From Nocardia grenadensis NBRC 108939 (GTDB lineage Bacteria > Actinomycetota > Actinomycetes > Mycobacteriales > Mycobacteriaceae): DNA of 64,000 bases. Below are positions 1-10,027 of the stretch, piece after piece. Location of the stretch: the NCBI RefSeq assembly GCF_001613445.1, contig NZ_BDCJ01000010.1, forward strand, positions 1 to 64,000. The letters are read 5' to 3'. The translations under genes and the position numbers were made by a program. The stretch's first letter is position 1. Every line of letters starts with the position of its first letter. The notes beneath the pieces were generated by a model. The model had not been told where the DNA came from and did not search any database. It saw nothing but the letters and a program-made list of their open reading frames with translations.

Positions 1-76
1 GCTGCGGGGCCACACCCATCCTCACTGTTCTACGAGACACCTCAAAGGGTTGAGGCCCGTCTCGCCGGCGCTTACC

Positions 77-2503
77 TCAGGATTCACCCGGCGCCGCGGG
101 GATCAGCTTGTGCGACTCGCCTCGCACACTCGCCTGAACCCACCAGGCGACCTCCACCAGCACGATGCCCACCGCACCACAGGCGAACGCGGCCGTGGTC
201 AGGCGCAGGTTGGACGGGTCGAGCGCGAAGAATTCACGGGTGAAGGGCACTGTGAAAAGCACAAGGTACGCCGCCACCGAAACGGCGATCAGCACGACTT
301 TCCACCAGGTGTAGGGGCGGGCGACGATCGCCAGCACCCAGACCGCGATCATGATGAGGGTGATGAGCGCGGTGGTGCCGGCCTGCATCTTCTGCTGTTC
401 ACCGGCCTCGGGGCCGGCGTAGGCGATGAGGTAGGCGACGAAGGTCGCGGTGCCGATGACCACGCCCGAGGGGATCGCCAGCCGCATCACCCGGCCGACG
501 AATCCGGTACGGGCCCGTTCGTTGTTCGGGGCCAGCGAGAGGATGAACGCGGGGATACCGATGGTGAACCAGGCGGCGATCGTCACGTGCCGGGGCAGGA
601 ACGGGTAGCCGATGGGTTCGTAGCCGAAGATCTGCGAGCCCACCCCGGCGGCGCCGACCAGGAAGGCCAGCAGCACCGAGTAGACGGTTTTGGTCAGGAA
701 CAGGTTGGAGACCCGTTCGATATTGCCGATCACCCGGCGGCCCTCACCCACCACATACGGCAGGGTGGCGAATTTGTTGTCCAGCAGTACGATCTGCGCG
801 ACCGCCCGGGTGGCGGGGCTGCCCGCGCCCATGGCCACACCGATATCGGCGTCCTTGAGTGCCAGCACGTCGTTGACCCCGTCGCCGGTCATGGCCACGG
901 TGTGCCCGCGGGACTGCAGCGCGCCTACCATGGCCCGCTTCTGGTCGGGGCGGACCCGCCCGAAGGTGGTCCGCTCCTCCAGCACGCCGGCGAGTTCGGC
1001 GCGGTCCTCGGGCAGGGTGCGCGCATCGACGGCGTGGTCGCCGCCGGGCAGGTTCAGGGAGGAGGCCACCGCGCCCACCGAGACGGCGTTGTCGCCGGAG
1101 ATCACCTTGATCGACACGTCCTGGCTCGCGAAGTAGTCCAGGGTGTCGCGGGCGTCGGGCCGTACCTTCTGTTCGAGGACCACCAGGGCGACCGGGGTGA
1201 TGGTGCCGGGGGCGCCGGTCGCATCCACGGCGCGGTCGCCGCGGGCGAGCAACAGCACGCGCAGGCCGGTGGCGCCGAGCTCCTCGGCGGCGCGGGCCTC
1301 GGCCGACCCGGTGTCGAGCAGCACATCGGGTGCGCCCAGCAGCCAGTCGCCGTGCTCTCCGTAGGAGAAACCGCTCCATTTCTTGGCCGAGGAGAACGGC
1401 GCCACGGCCGTGTACTCCCAGCCGGGTGTCTCGGGAAGCGCTTCGGCGATGGCCGCGACGCTGGCATTGGGCCGGGGATCGTCGGCGGCCATGGCGGCCA
1501 GCGCCCGCCGGGCCTGGTCCTCGGCGTCCGGACCGGTGTCGATCATCCGGAGTTCGGCCAGGCGCATACCATTCTCGGTGAGGGTGCCGGTCTTGTCCGC
1601 GCACACCACATCCACCCGGGCCAGTCCCTCGATGGCGGGCAGCTCCTGCACGAGGCATTTGCGCTGGCCCAGTCGCACCACCCCGACCGCGAACGCGATC
1701 GAGGTCATCAGCACCAGGCCCTCGGGCACCATCGGCACCAGCGCGGCCACCATCCCGGTGACGGCCGGCCGCCAGGTTTCGCCGCTGGACACCAGCTGGT
1801 TGTAGATGCTCAGGGCACCGGCCGGGATCAGCAGATAGGTGATGACCTTGAGTATGGTGTCGATGCCGTTGCGCAGTTCGGAGTTCACCAGCGTAAACTT
1901 GCTGGCCTCGTCGGCCAGTTTCGCGGCGTAGGCGTCTTTGCCGACCTTGGTCGCCCGGTAGGCGCCCGAACCGGACACCACGTAGCTGCCGGAGAGCACC
2001 TGCGCGCCGGATTCCTTGGCGACATCATCGGATTCGCCGGTGAGCAGCGATTCGTCGATCTCGAGCAGTTCGGCTTCGACCACCTCACCGTCGACCACGA
2101 TCTGGTCACCCGGCCCGAGTTCGATGAGATCGTCGAGGACTACCTCGCTCGGCGCGACCTGTTCGGCCTTACCGTCCCGGCGCACAGTCGGTTTTGCCTG
2201 TCCGACGATCGCCAACCGGTCCAGGGTGCGTTTGGCTCGGATCTCCTGCACGATGCCGACCGCGCTGTTGGCCACGATCAACAGGCCGAACATTCCGTCG
2301 ATCACCGATCCGGTGGCCATCACCAGGACGAACAGCACCCCCAGGATGGCATTGATCCGGGTGAACACATTCGCCCGGACGATATCGCGCACCGAGCGGC
2401 TGGCCCGGTCCGGCACATCGTTGGTGAGCCCGTCGCGCCGGCGCTGCGCCACCTCCGCGGCGCTGAGACCGGGCATCCCGACGGACTGCACAGTTGTCGA
2501 CAT
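77..2503 (-). CDS. ctpE: P-type cation-transporting ATPase, CtpE family
   Basis: An 808-residue membrane pump of the P-type ATPase superfamily. It closely resembles mycobacterial CtpE, which has been linked to calcium uptake. The order of motifs is complete: the actuator motif LTGES, the phosphorylation motif DKTGTLT, the hinge [16 protein letters not shown], then C-terminal transmembrane segments with SLAPNNERA. The frame is open upstream to 2743, but that extension would run into the end of the emb gene. The ATG at 2503 begins MSTTVQSVG and matches the usual family N-terminus, so it was chosen. The substrate is inferred from the family; no substrate-specific residue was checked. Confidence 0.93.
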   Translation of the reverse strand: MSTTVQSVGMPGLSAAEVAQRRRDGLTNDVPDRASRSVRDIVRANVFTRINAILGVLFVLVMATGSVIDGMFGLLIVANSAVGIVQEIRAKRTLDRLAIVGQAKPTVRRDGKAEQVAPSEVVLDDLIELGPGDQIVVDGEVVEAELLEIDESLLTGESDDVAKESGAQVLSGSYVVSGSGAYRATKVGKDAYAAKLADEASKFTLVNSELRNGIDTILKVITYLLIPAGALSIYNQLVSSGETWRPAVTGMVAALVPMVPEGLVLMTSIAFAVGVVRLGQRKCLVQELPAIEGLARVDVVCADKTGTLTENGMRLAELRMIDTGPDAEDQARRALAAMAADDPRPNASVAAIAEALPETPGWEYTAVAPFSSAKKWSGFSYGEHGDWLLGAPDVLLDTGSAEARAAEELGATGLRVLLLARGDRAVDATGAPGTITPVALVVLEQKVRPDARDTLDYFASQDVSIKVISGDNAVSVGAVASSLNLPGGDHAVDARTLPEDRAELAGVLEERTTFGRVRPDQKRAMVGALQSRGHTVAMTGDGVNDVLALKDADIGVAMGAGSPATRAVAQIVLLDNKFATLPYVVGEGRRVIGNIERVSNLFLTKTVYSVLLAFLVGAAGVGSQIFGYEPIGYPFLPRHVTIAAWFTIGIPAFILSLAPNNERARTGFVGRVMRLAIPSGVVIGTATFVAYLIAYAGPEAGEQQKMQAGTTALITLIMIAVWVLAIVARPYTWWKVVLIAVSVAAYLVLFTVPFTREFFALDPSNLRLTTAAFACGAVGIVLVEVAWWVQASVRGESHKLIPAAPGES

Positions 2504-2537
2504 GGCTGTCAGAGTAGCCAGCGCCGCGGCGCGCGGC

Positions 2538-5500
2538 TCACCAGGCGACGTTGATCGGGCCGGGTGTCCAGGTCCCGGAGTGGTCCTCCTGCGTCGTGCG
2601 CGGGCGGGCCGGGACCGCGTCGGGGGCGATGGGGAGGAACTGTTGCAGCTGGCCCCAATCGCGATCCCAGTCCTGATCGAGATAGGTCGGCAGGGTGCGC
2701 GCGTACAGCAACAGACCGGTCCAGCCCAGCGGGCCGCCACCATCGTGGTTCTGCCACAGATTGGTGTCGTGCGCGCCGATCCGGTCCGGCAGGATGCGGT
2801 ATTTCGGCACCTCGGCGATCCCGACGCGGTGGTCGAAGGGCCGCTGGCACGGGAACTGCAGGCCCACCGCCCAGTCCAGCAGCACCGGATCGGTGGATCC
2901 GACGACCGTGTTCAGATCCTGGGTCCGCGGTATCCGCGGCGGGGTGAAGGCCAGCCACTGGCGTGGGTCGCGGTCGCGATCGGCGGCGACGATCCGCACG
3001 GTGTCGGCATCGGCGTAGGGCGCCAGCGGAACCCGCAGATTACGCCACGACGGCGCCGGGCCGATATCGATCGGATTGACCCGGCGCAGCGGGACCGGGT
3101 CCGCGGCCGAACCACCCGGCGCGGTGGTGGAACCGAATTCCAGTTCCAGGGACTGCCCGTGGGTCACCACACCGTCGGCGTCCTGTGACCAGATACGGCC
3201 CGCGGCGCTGAGGGCGAGAATATCCGCGCGGTCGGCGACCGGGGGCAGCCGATACCAGCCGGAGGTCAGTTGGGCCGGGCCGTCGGCGTGATCGCTGCCC
3301 AGGACGGGAGTCTCCGGATCCAGGCCGAACGGCAGTGTGGGGCTGTCGGTTTCGGTCGCGACACCGGTGCCCGCGGTCGCCGCGCCCACCGAATCGGCGA
3401 TGGCGGCATCGGCGCCTTCCTCGGCATCGGCGCTCAGGTCCGCCGCGACTCCGGTGGGACTGAAACCCGTTCCGGTACCGGCCAGGGCCGACACGGGATC
3501 ACCGGAGAGCGGAGTGAGCATACCGCGGTTGGGGTCGGTCTCCACCAGTACGTGCGGGGCCAGGCCGCAGGTGTTCCCGGCGAGAGCGCTCAGGTTGGAA
3601 CTCGCCAGCGAGAAGGCCGGGTACTGGGAGACGGCGCCCTTCGCGAACGACGCCACCTCGAACAGCACCATGAACGCGGCGGCCACCGTCAGGGCCGGCA
3701 CCTTGGCGAACCGCCAGCCCCAGCGCGAGATCCGATGCCGTCCGTCATCGGGTGCCCGCACATGCCACCACGCCGCCAGTGCCAGCAGCACCACCGCGCC
3801 CAGCAGGAAGACCTTGTTGAAGGCGATACCGGACACCGAGGGCTGTTTGTCCCACCACGGGATGCTGTAGGAGGAGACGTACCACCAGGCGTTGGGCCCG
3901 GCGAACACGAGAGCCAGCAGGAACGATACCGCTGCGGCGAACAGTGCCCGGTTGCGTGGTGCGCGCATGACCCGCGGTCCGATCGCGACGGCCGTCAGCA
4001 CCGCCACCGCTCCGGCCAGCCCGGCGAAGACACCGAGGTGATGGGTCCATTTGGTGGGTGTGGTCATCATCAGCGCCATGGCGCCGACGGTGACGCCGAG
4101 GATGCGGCGCGAGGGCCCCACCGCGGTGGTGGGGATCCGGCCGCCTTTCCGCAGCAGGGTGAGCAGGCATACCGCCAGCCCTGCGATCATCACGAAGATC
4201 CCGAAGCGGCGGGCCACCGAGCCGTCCACCGTACCCATGAACAGGTACTGGTAGCGCAAGTATTCGTCGAACCAGAGCACATGCGGGCCGGCCAGTTCGT
4301 GCACCCGGCGCATCTCCATCATGGCGCTGAACGGCTGGTCGGCGAAGGCCACCACCAGCACGAGGACACCCGCGGCGGCCAGCGGCAGCAGTTGCGCGAA
4401 CCAGCCGATCCGCGGCGCGCGGGCGGCGAGGATCCTGACCAGGGGTCGCAGTCCGGCCAGCAGGGCGGCCACGCAGATGATGCCGTGCGGGCCGGCGGTG
4501 CAGCTGAAGGCGGCGATGAGGATGGCGACCGCGAACGGCAACAGCCGACGGGTGGCGATCCCGCGCTCGACCGAACACCAGGTGAGCAGGACGCCCAGCG
4601 CGACGATGGGTTCGGGCCGCAGCCCGTTGTTGTAGGGCAGCCATACGGCCAAGAACACCAGCGCGCCGGTCCACGGGACGAACCGGTTGCGATGTAGCGC
4701 GGCCCCGAACCGGGGCACCACCTCGCGACTGATCACCAGCCAGGCCAGGATGCCGGCCAGCAGACTCGGCAGCCGTACCCAGGGGCTGGCGGTGGTGAGA
4801 TCGGCCATCAGGCCGATGAGGTCGTAGTACGGGGTGCCGATCGGGTTCTCCGGGACCCCGAAGTAGCGAAAGTAGTTCGCCATATATCCGGCGGCCTGCG
4901 AAGTCCGGCCCATACCGAACTGGTAGCCGTCGTCGGAGGTGGTGGCGCCGATGAAATGCCAGAGCACCAGCGTGCCGAGCACCACCACATCGACGGGACG
5001 GAAGGTCCACCAGCGGGCCGGCAGGAACCGGCGGGCGCGGCGCCCGTCGAGACCGTCCAGCCGGTGCAGCGCGAACAGCGAGATCAGTGTCGCGGCGACG
5101 GCCACCCAGATCGCGATCTGTTTCAGCGGAGTGGGGCTGGAGGTGAACCGGCTGTCGACCTCGGCGGTGACCAGGGTGCCCGCGGGGTCGGCCAGATCGC
5201 TGAACACACCGACCAGCTGGGGGCGGAAGTCCCCGCTGAGCACCACCGGCTCGGATCCGGTGAGCGAGGCCACGGATTCGGTCATCCCGGCGTATACGTC
5301 GAGTTCGCAGTTCGGGGGCAGTTCCGCGACCGGGACGCTGAACAGCGATTGGTTACGCAGGACGACATCGAGTTGCGCACCCGTCTCCGGTGTCGCGGGC
5401 CGGACCCGGGCCAGGAAGCCGTAGCGTTCCAGGTCGGGTGCGCCGTAGGGGGCGGTGGCGGTCAATACCCCGCCGCCCGGCCCGAGTTGCTGGATCGCCG

Positions 5501-5762
5501 CGCACGGCACCGTGGCCGTGTAGTCCAACGGCGCGTACGCGACCAGCGGGGCCTCGACGGAGGCGGCGGAATCGTCCTGCGGCCAGGACAATGTGGCGGC
5601 GTCGACGCGGACCGGCAGCAGCGGTACCGCTATCGCCAGCAGTGCTCCGATGAGCGCCGACACCAGCGCGACCGGCCGTGCCCAGCCACCCCGCGATCGG
5701 GATCGGGGACGGTCGGAGAGATCTGTCGGCTCGGGCGCCGCCACCACCATCGTGTCAGCCAC
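2538..5762 (-). CDS. Arabinofuranosyltransferase, EmbA/EmbB/EmbC family
   Basis: About 1074 residues. This is an integral-membrane GT-C glycosyltransferase that adds arabinofuranose from decaprenyl-phosphoarabinose to arabinogalactan or lipoarabinomannan. After an N-terminal membrane segment comes a large external domain. The catalytic loop carries SDDGYQ at about residues 276-281, followed by [12 protein letters not shown], which is diagnostic of Emb proteins. Many transmembrane segments follow, then a C-terminal carbohydrate-binding-like domain rich in W and D. Only one emb gene is present here, so embA, embB or embC cannot be assigned. The start is a GTG at 5762, with an AGGA element upstream. 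An ATG at 5750 and a GTG at 5789 are alternatives. The gene ends 34 bases before ctpE starts. Confidence 0.9.
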   Translation of the reverse strand: MADTMVVAAPEPTDLSDRPRSRSRGGWARPVALVSALIGALLAIAVPLLPVRVDAATLSWPQDDSAASVEAPLVAYAPLDYTATVPCAAIQQLGPGGGVLTATAPYGAPDLERYGFLARVRPATPETGAQLDVVLRNQSLFSVPVAELPPNCELDVYAGMTESVASLTGSEPVVLSGDFRPQLVGVFSDLADPAGTLVTAEVDSRFTSSPTPLKQIAIWVAVAATLISLFALHRLDGLDGRRARRFLPARWWTFRPVDVVVLGTLVLWHFIGATTSDDGYQFGMGRTSQAAGYMANYFRYFGVPENPIGTPYYDLIGLMADLTTASPWVRLPSLLAGILAWLVISREVVPRFGAALHRNRFVPWTGALVFLAVWLPYNNGLRPEPIVALGVLLTWCSVERGIATRRLLPFAVAILIAAFSCTAGPHGIICVAALLAGLRPLVRILAARAPRIGWFAQLLPLAAAGVLVLVVAFADQPFSAMMEMRRVHELAGPHVLWFDEYLRYQYLFMGTVDGSVARRFGIFVMIAGLAVCLLTLLRKGGRIPTTAVGPSRRILGVTVGAMALMMTTPTKWTHHLGVFAGLAGAVAVLTAVAIGPRVMRAPRNRALFAAAVSFLLALVFAGPNAWWYVSSYSIPWWDKQPSVSGIAFNKVFLLGAVVLLALAAWWHVRAPDDGRHRISRWGWRFAKVPALTVAAAFMVLFEVASFAKGAVSQYPAFSLASSNLSALAGNTCGLAPHVLVETDPNRGMLTPLSGDPVSALAGTGTGFSPTGVAADLSADAEEGADAAIADSVGAATAGTGVATETDSPTLPFGLDPETPVLGSDHADGPAQLTSGWYRLPPVADRADILALSAAGRIWSQDADGVVTHGQSLELEFGSTTAPGGSAADPVPLRRVNPIDIGPAPSWRNLRVPLAPYADADTVRIVAADRDRDPRQWLAFTPPRIPRTQDLNTVVGSTDPVLLDWAVGLQFPCQRPFDHRVGIAEVPKYRILPDRIGAHDTNLWQNHDGGGPLGWTGLLLYARTLPTYLDQDWDRDWGQLQQFLPIAPDAVPARPRTTQEDHSGTWTPGPINVAW

Positions 5763-5835
5763 GGGGCGCAATCCTAGCCGGGACCGCACGCACCGCTGCG
5801 GCTGCGCTCACCGATACCGTCGCAGCCATAGAACG

Positions 5836-5872
5836 AGACCAGCCGGTCCGCCCGTAGCGGACCGGCTGGTCT
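5836..5872 (-). terminator. Strong hairpin downstream of the Mtb12-like lipoprotein gene
   Basis: A perfect 16-bp inverted repeat (arms 5836-5851 and 5857-5872) with a 5-base loop. It lies 13 bases beyond the lipoprotein stop codon and upstream of the emb start. There is no clear run of T after it, which is common for actinobacterial terminators. It probably separates the lipoprotein transcript from emb. Confidence 0.75.
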
Positions 5873-5885
5873 GTACGCTGCGGGA

Positions 5886-6392
5886 TCAGGCCACGCAGGC
5901 CGGGGACTGCACCTGGGCCTGGGCGAGCATATTGCAGGTCCAGGTCTTCTCGACCTTCCACACACCGTCCTCGGCGACGAACGGGACATCGACCACGTTC
6001 TGGGTGTCGCCCAGCTTGAAGTCGGCCTTGGCGTTGATGGTGTCGGCGAAATCGTTGACCTCGGTGACCTCGATGGTGGCGCCCGAATCCGTGTAGAACT
6101 GGGCCAGTTTGCCCGGCAGTTCCGGATCGGCCTCGGCGCCCTGCACCATTTCCAGCTTCTCCTCGTTGGGCACGGCCGGGTCGAGGGCGCGCTGGAGCTG
6201 AGAGTTCAGGTCGGCCACGGTGGGCACCGGCGGCAGGTCGGACATCTCTTCCGAGGCGGCCACCGACGCGGACGTCGTGCTCGCGGCCTTGCTGTCCGAG
6301 TCGGAATCATCGCTACCACACGCCGTCAGGGTCAGCACGGCCACGGCGGCCACGCCGGCGATCGCGATACGTCCGGTCTTGCGAAGCTTCAA
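5886..6392 (-). CDS. Mtb12-like secreted lipoprotein
   Basis: A 168-residue exported lipoprotein. The N-terminus is basic (KLRKTGR), followed by a hydrophobic stretch and the lipobox LTAC, so the mature protein should be lipid-anchored at the cysteine. A Ser/Asp/Thr-rich linker follows, then a domain with PTVADLNSQLQRALDP and EEKLEMVQGA, the pattern of the low-molecular-weight antigen Mtb12 family. The start chosen is TTG at 6392, because AAAGGA sits at ideal spacing upstream and the signal peptide then has normal length. The frame continues open to 6431 with a poor site. The biochemical function of the family is unknown. A strong hairpin follows the gene. Confidence 0.82.
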   Translation of the reverse strand: MKLRKTGRIAIAGVAAVAVLTLTACGSDDSDSDSKAASTTSASVAASEEMSDLPPVPTVADLNSQLQRALDPAVPNEEKLEMVQGAEADPELPGKLAQFYTDSGATIEVTEVNDFADTINAKADFKLGDTQNVVDVPFVAEDGVWKVEKTWTCNMLAQAQVQSPACVA

Positions 6393-6488
6393 CTGCTCGT
6401 CCTTTGCGTTCGAGGGTTCGGTGTCGTGCACTACGACAGAGCCACCGGAACCGGCGACGCTGCCCGGACCAACCTACCCGGCGGGCCT

Positions 6489-8015
6489 TCAGGACAAGCT
6501 GGCGAGCGGATCCGCTGAGCACAACTCCGTATTGTCGGCAGCGAAAGTACGCGCGATCCCCGGTCCTGTCGAGCGGGTCTCGAACCGGACGGTCACTCGT
6601 CCGTGGCCCGCCCCCTGCACCCAGCCGAATCCGAATTCGGGATGTCGCACATCCGAGCCCGGCCGCCAGATCGTAGCGCTACCAGCGGAAACGCTGGAAG
6701 CCCGCGGGCCGGGCGGGTTTTCGGCCTCCCCACCCGACGGTGGAGCCGAACCGGCCGTCCTGTCCACGGAACTCGCCGGTCCCGCCGGATGTCTTACCGA
6801 ATCCACAGAGGTCTCTTCGGCTGCCGTCAGAGAAGCCGGCCCACCGGCGGCCACGCCGGACGATCCGGTGAGCTCGCCACCCTGTCGGTCCAGTTCCGGG
6901 AACAGCGATTCCTGCCGGATGGTGGACAGCCCGGCGTAGCCGACGCCGACCAACCGGATCGGCCCCAGCTCCCGCGGATCGATAGCGGCCCGCTGCGCGG
7001 CGGCGGTCAGGGTGGGCAGATCCTCGGTGGCGTAGGGCAGGGTGGTAGAGCGCGTGGTGATACCCATATCGGCGCGCCGGAGTTTCAGCACCACCGTCCG
7101 GGCGGCGCGGCCGTCGCGGGTGAGCCGGCGGTGCGCGGCGGCGGCCATCTCACCGATCGCCGGTCGCAGCCGCTCCAGCGTGATGATGTCGTGTTCGTAG
7201 GTGGTCTCGGCGCTGATCTGTTTCGCCTCGGCGCGTTCGGCGACCGGGCGGTCGTCGATACCGCGGGCGAGGCGGTGCAGCGCCGCGCCGATACTGCCGC
7301 CCAGAATCGATACCGCCTCGGCCTCGGGCAGCGCGGCGAAGGCACCCACGGTTTCGATCCCGAGGGTGCGCAGGCGGCCCTCGGCCACCGGGCCGATACC
7401 CCAGAGTTTGCGTACCGGCAGGGCGGACAGCAATGCCTGTTGCTCGCCCGGTGCGATCACCCGGATCCCATCGGGTTTGGCCATCCCGGAGGCGATCTTG
7501 GCCAGCTGTTTCCCGCTACCGGCACCCACCGAGGCGACCAGGCCCGTGCGCTCCCGCACCGCTGCCCGCAGTCCGGCGCACAACGCTTCCACCTCCGCCG
7601 CGCTCGCCCCGGCCAGTTCGGCCGGCTCGGCGAACGCCTCGTCGAACGACAGGGTCTCCAGCACCGGGACCCGGGCGCGCAAGGTTTCGAAAACCCGGCC
7701 GCTCAGCACGCTGTACAGCGCACCGCGCGGCGGGACCACCACCGCCGACACCCCGACCAGCCGTCGCGCCTGCTGCATCGGCATGGCCGAACGCGCACCG
7801 AATACCCGAGCCTCGTAGCTGGCCCCGGCCACCACCCCACGCGCCCCGGTCCCGCCGACCAGCACCGGGCGGCCGCGCAGGGTGGGGCGGGTGAGCTGTT
7901 CACAGGAGGCGAAGAAGGCATCCATATCGATATGGAGCACCCAGCGCCGGGAAGTCTCGCCCAGCAGCGGCAGGGCCGGCCCGGCGCCGGTGCCGGGATG
8001 CCGGTCGGTCACCAC
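6489..8015 (-). CDS. dinX: DNA polymerase IV, DinX type (Y-family)
   Basis: A Y-family translesion polymerase of about 508 residues. The palm motif [13 protein letters not shown] is near the N-terminus, followed by [16 protein letters not shown], the second acidic motif SFDEAF and the [10 protein letters not shown] helix-hairpin-helix region. The little-finger domain includes [15 protein letters not shown]. The C-terminal tail [19 protein letters not shown] is a special feature of mycobacterial DinX. The start is uncertain: the frame is open far upstream, and GTG at 8015 leaves a longer leader than in M. tuberculosis. No strong ribosome-binding site was seen. In M. tuberculosis dinX follows ileS; here other genes lie between them. 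Confidence 0.9.
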   Translation of the reverse strand: MVTDRHPGTGAGPALPLLGETSRRWVLHIDMDAFFASCEQLTRPTLRGRPVLVGGTGARGVVAGASYEARVFGARSAMPMQQARRLVGVSAVVVPPRGALYSVLSGRVFETLRARVPVLETLSFDEAFAEPAELAGASAAEVEALCAGLRAAVRERTGLVASVGAGSGKQLAKIASGMAKPDGIRVIAPGEQQALLSALPVRKLWGIGPVAEGRLRTLGIETVGAFAALPEAEAVSILGGSIGAALHRLARGIDDRPVAERAEAKQISAETTYEHDIITLERLRPAIGEMAAAAHRRLTRDGRAARTVVLKLRRADMGITTRSTTLPYATEDLPTLTAAAQRAAIDPRELGPIRLVGVGYAGLSTIRQESLFPELDRQGGELTGSSGVAAGGPASLTAAEETSVDSVRHPAGPASSVDRTAGSAPPSGGEAENPPGPRASSVSAGSATIWRPGSDVRHPEFGFGWVQGAGHGRVTVRFETRSTGPGIARTFAADNTELCSADPLASLS

Positions 8016-8146
8016 GGGGCGGCTCGCGATGCACCGGCCGGCCGCCACTGCGGCACCCGGCGGCGGCCGCGCCCGCCGCGGCCGCTGCAGGTGACCGTGG
8101 AGTCCATGAGCGCAGAATGTACGCGGCCGTACCGACAGGAGACAGG

Positions 8147-8326
8147 ATGCGAAGCGGTCCCCGCCCGGTTGCCACGAGTTCTCTCGGCCCGCCGACCTGT
8201 CACGGGGCCCTGCCGCCGGGCCGCCCGCCCGCCACGATCGACCCGGCCACCCGGCGTTTCCGGGATCGCTGGACCCGGCCGGGATACCGCGCCCCGGCCG
8301 ACGGATATGTGATGATCGGACGATGA
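8147..8326 (+). CDS. Possible small leader ORF ahead of galU
   Basis: A 59-codon frame in the 307-base gap between the divergent dinX and galU genes. It starts at an ATG preceded at once by AGGAGACAGG, and its TGA stop overlaps the galU ATG as ATGA. The peptide is Arg/Pro-rich and matches no family I know; that composition is common in chance frames of GC-rich DNA. If translated, it could couple ribosomes into galU, which itself has only a weak site. Nothing else was recognised in this gap. Confidence 0.25.
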   Translation: MRSGPRPVATSSLGPPTCHGALPPGRPPATIDPATRRFRDRWTRPGYRAPADGYVMIGR

Positions 8327-9198
8327 AGATCCGTAAGGCCGTCATTCCCGCTGCCGGTATCGGTTCCCGACTACTTCCGCTGACGAAGGCGATCCCCAAG
8401 GAGATGCTGCCGGTCGGCGACAAGCCGGTGATCGAACACACGGTACGTGAGCTGGTGGCCTCCGGGATCACCGATATCACCATTGTGGTGAGCGGCGGAA
8501 AATCGCTGATCCAGGACCATTTCCGGCCCAATCCCGCGCTGGTGGCCCAGCTGCGCGCCGACGGCAAGACCGCCTACGCGGACGCGGTGGAAGAGGTCGG
8601 CGAACTGTCCCGGCTGGGTCACATCACCTATCTGGATCAGCACGGCCCATACGGGAACGGGACCCCGGTACTGAATGCGGCCCGTACCGCCGCCGACGAA
8701 CCGATGCTGGTGCTGTGGCCCGACGACGTCTTCGTCGCCGAGGAGCCACGGGCCCAGCAGCTGATCCGCGCCTACGAATCGACGGGCTGCCCGGTGCTGG
8801 CACTGATGCCGATGAATCCGAACGAATCGCAGCGCTACGGCGTCCCGGTGGTCCGGGAGGACCTGGACGACGGTCTGCTGCGCATATCGGGCCTGGTGGA
8901 GAAACCCAAACCCGAGGATGCCCCCTCGGCCTTCGCCGCGATCGGCGGCTATGTGGTGACGCCTGGGATCATCGACGAACTGCGGGCGCAGACGGAGAAC
9001 TGGTACACCCACCGCACCGGCGAGGTCTATCTGACCGATTCCATCAACGCCTATGCCGCCAACCATGCGGTCTACGGGCAGGTCATCCAGGGCCGCTGGT
9101 ACGACACAGGAAACCCCGGCGACTATCTCATCGCACAGTTCGCCTCGGCGCTGGCCCACCCCGACTATGGGCCACTGCTGCGCCGGCAGGTCGACTGA
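8323..9198 (+). CDS. galU: UTP--glucose-1-phosphate uridylyltransferase (GalU)
   Basis: A 291-residue nucleotidyltransferase that makes UDP-glucose from UTP and glucose-1-phosphate, feeding cell-wall galactan and glycolipid synthesis. The nucleotide-binding signature [20 protein letters not shown] is at the N-terminus. The sugar-binding region with [11 protein letters not shown] and the late motif [11 protein letters not shown] are also present. Length fits bacterial GalU. It is the only clear plus-strand gene in the first 38 kb. Its start overlaps the stop of a possible small upstream ORF, and it converges on the NlpC/P60 gene across a 33-base gap holding a hairpin. Confidence 0.93.
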   Translation: MKIRKAVIPAAGIGSRLLPLTKAIPKEMLPVGDKPVIEHTVRELVASGITDITIVVSGGKSLIQDHFRPNPALVAQLRADGKTAYADAVEEVGELSRLGHITYLDQHGPYGNGTPVLNAARTAADEPMLVLWPDDVFVAEEPRAQQLIRAYESTGCPVLALMPMNPNESQRYGVPVVREDLDDGLLRISGLVEKPKPEDAPSAFAAIGGYVVTPGIIDELRAQTENWYTHRTGEVYLTDSINAYAANHAVYGQVIQGRWYDTGNPGDYLIAQFASALAHPDYGPLLRRQVD

Positions 9199-9206
9199 CC
9201 ACGGTT

Positions 9207-9226
9207 CGGCGGCGACGCTGCCGCCG
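9207..9226. terminator. Hairpin between convergent galU and NlpC/P60 genes
   Basis: A 7-bp perfect GC-rich stem (CGGCGGC/GCCGCCG) with a 6-base loop fills most of the 33 bases between the two stop codons. By position it could end transcription from both sides. No T-tract is visible on either strand. Confidence 0.5.
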
Positions 9227-9231
9227 CAGCC

Positions 9232-9747
9232 TCAGAAACGGCGGATGCTGTAGATGTAGAACTGGTCGATCGGGGTGAGCCCGACCGGTACCCCGGCGCC
9301 GTAGGCATTGAGCACCTGGCCGAAGCCGGCGTAGATCCCGACATGGGAAGCGTCGGAATTGATGATGATCACATCACCCGGCGAGAGGGCGTACCGCGGC
9401 ACCGAGGCACCCACTTCGGCCTGCTCCCACGTGGTGCGCGGCAGCGTGACACCCACCTGGCGGAAGGCCCACTGCACGAGACCGGAGCAGTCCCAGGTAT
9501 CCGGGCCGGTGGCGCCCCATTCATACATCTTCCCGGTCTGCGAGGTCGCGGCGGCCAGCGCGCCGAGCCCGTTGCTGCTGGAGACCGGTAGCGCGGCCGA
9601 GCCGCTGGCGCTGAGCGATCCGGATCCGGAGGCCGATCCAGTGGCCCCGCTGCCGGTCTGCGCCCACCCGGGGCCGGCGGCGACAGCGCCGACGGCCGTC
9701 GCGAAAAGCATGCCGGCGATACCCCGGCGCAGTGCAATTCCGATCAC
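9232..9747 (-). CDS. Secreted NlpC/P60-family peptidoglycan hydrolase
   Basis: A 171-residue exported protein with an N-terminal signal peptide (ALRRGIAGMLFATAVGAVAAG...), a short Ser/Gly/Ala-rich linker and an NlpC/P60 domain. The catalytic cysteine is in WDCSGLVQWAF and the histidine in DASHVGIY, so the enzyme should be active, unlike the catalytically dead RipD proteins. Members cut the D-Glu to meso-DAP bond of peptide stems. The GTG at 9747 was chosen because AAGGG lies upstream at good spacing and the signal peptide then has normal length; the frame is open to 9882. The leader carries a candidate c-di-AMP riboswitch and, further up, a CRP-like site. Confidence 0.9.
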   Translation of the reverse strand: MIGIALRRGIAGMLFATAVGAVAAGPGWAQTGSGATGSASGSGSLSASGSAALPVSSSNGLGALAAATSQTGKMYEWGATGPDTWDCSGLVQWAFRQVGVTLPRTTWEQAEVGASVPRYALSPGDVIIINSDASHVGIYAGFGQVLNAYGAGVPVGLTPIDQFYIYSIRRF

Positions 9748-9830
9748 TTGCCCACCCTTCTGCCCGTCGGTGCCCGGGACACCGTGCGGCATCCCGGTTT
9801 TCTCGCGGCATCCGTCACGGGGGTGGGGAC

Positions 9831-9944
9831 ACCGCCAACCACAGGGGTCACGCCGGGTGAATCGGCTCCGGCGCAACTTCACTCAGGTAGAACCGAACGA
9901 AATGATCACCGTTCCCGGTGGTCCGAGGAACCGGACTCAGCGGT
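9831..9944 (-). promoter_or_regulatory. Candidate ydaO-type (c-di-AMP) riboswitch in the NlpC/P60 leader
   Basis: On the minus strand the leader starts with ACCGCTGAGTCCGG, has a short TCCG/CGGA hairpin, then ACCGGGAACGG, GAGTGAAG, and CCGATTC followed by CCGGCGTGACCCC, and ends in GGCGGT. The first and last hexamers can pair to close the element. This order resembles the ydaO consensus (CGCUGAA, GGGGAACC, GGGUGAA, CCGAAUCCGUCAGCUAACC, closing GGCG). In actinobacteria this riboswitch class typically precedes rpf and NlpC/P60 genes, which fits. Several conserved positions differ, so it is called a candidate. Confidence 0.5.
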
Positions 9945-10004
9945 ATCGAGGATGATTTTGCCCGGCCCGCAGGGGGTCGACAAGCTTCTAGCAAACATCT
10001 AGCG

Positions 10005-10020
10005 TGTGATGAACATCACA
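10005..10020. promoter_or_regulatory. CRP/GlxR-type binding site
   Basis: The sequence TGTGATGAACATCACA is a perfect 7-bp inverted repeat around AA and matches the CRP consensus TGTGA-N6-TCACA exactly. It lies upstream of the candidate riboswitch and the NlpC/P60 gene, and just past the stop codon of the gene at 10028. A role in cAMP-CRP control of the hydrolase gene is inferred from position. Confidence 0.7.
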
Positions 10021-10027
10021 AAAATGT

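Noticed and set aside
50..2554. 834-codon open frame on the plus strand
   Set aside because: It is antisense to ctpE, His/Gly/Asp-rich and low in complexity, which is typical of shadow frames in GC-rich genes.
2504..2743. N-terminal extension of ctpE
   Set aside because: It would overlap the emb gene by 200 bases, and the extra sequence shows no family similarity.
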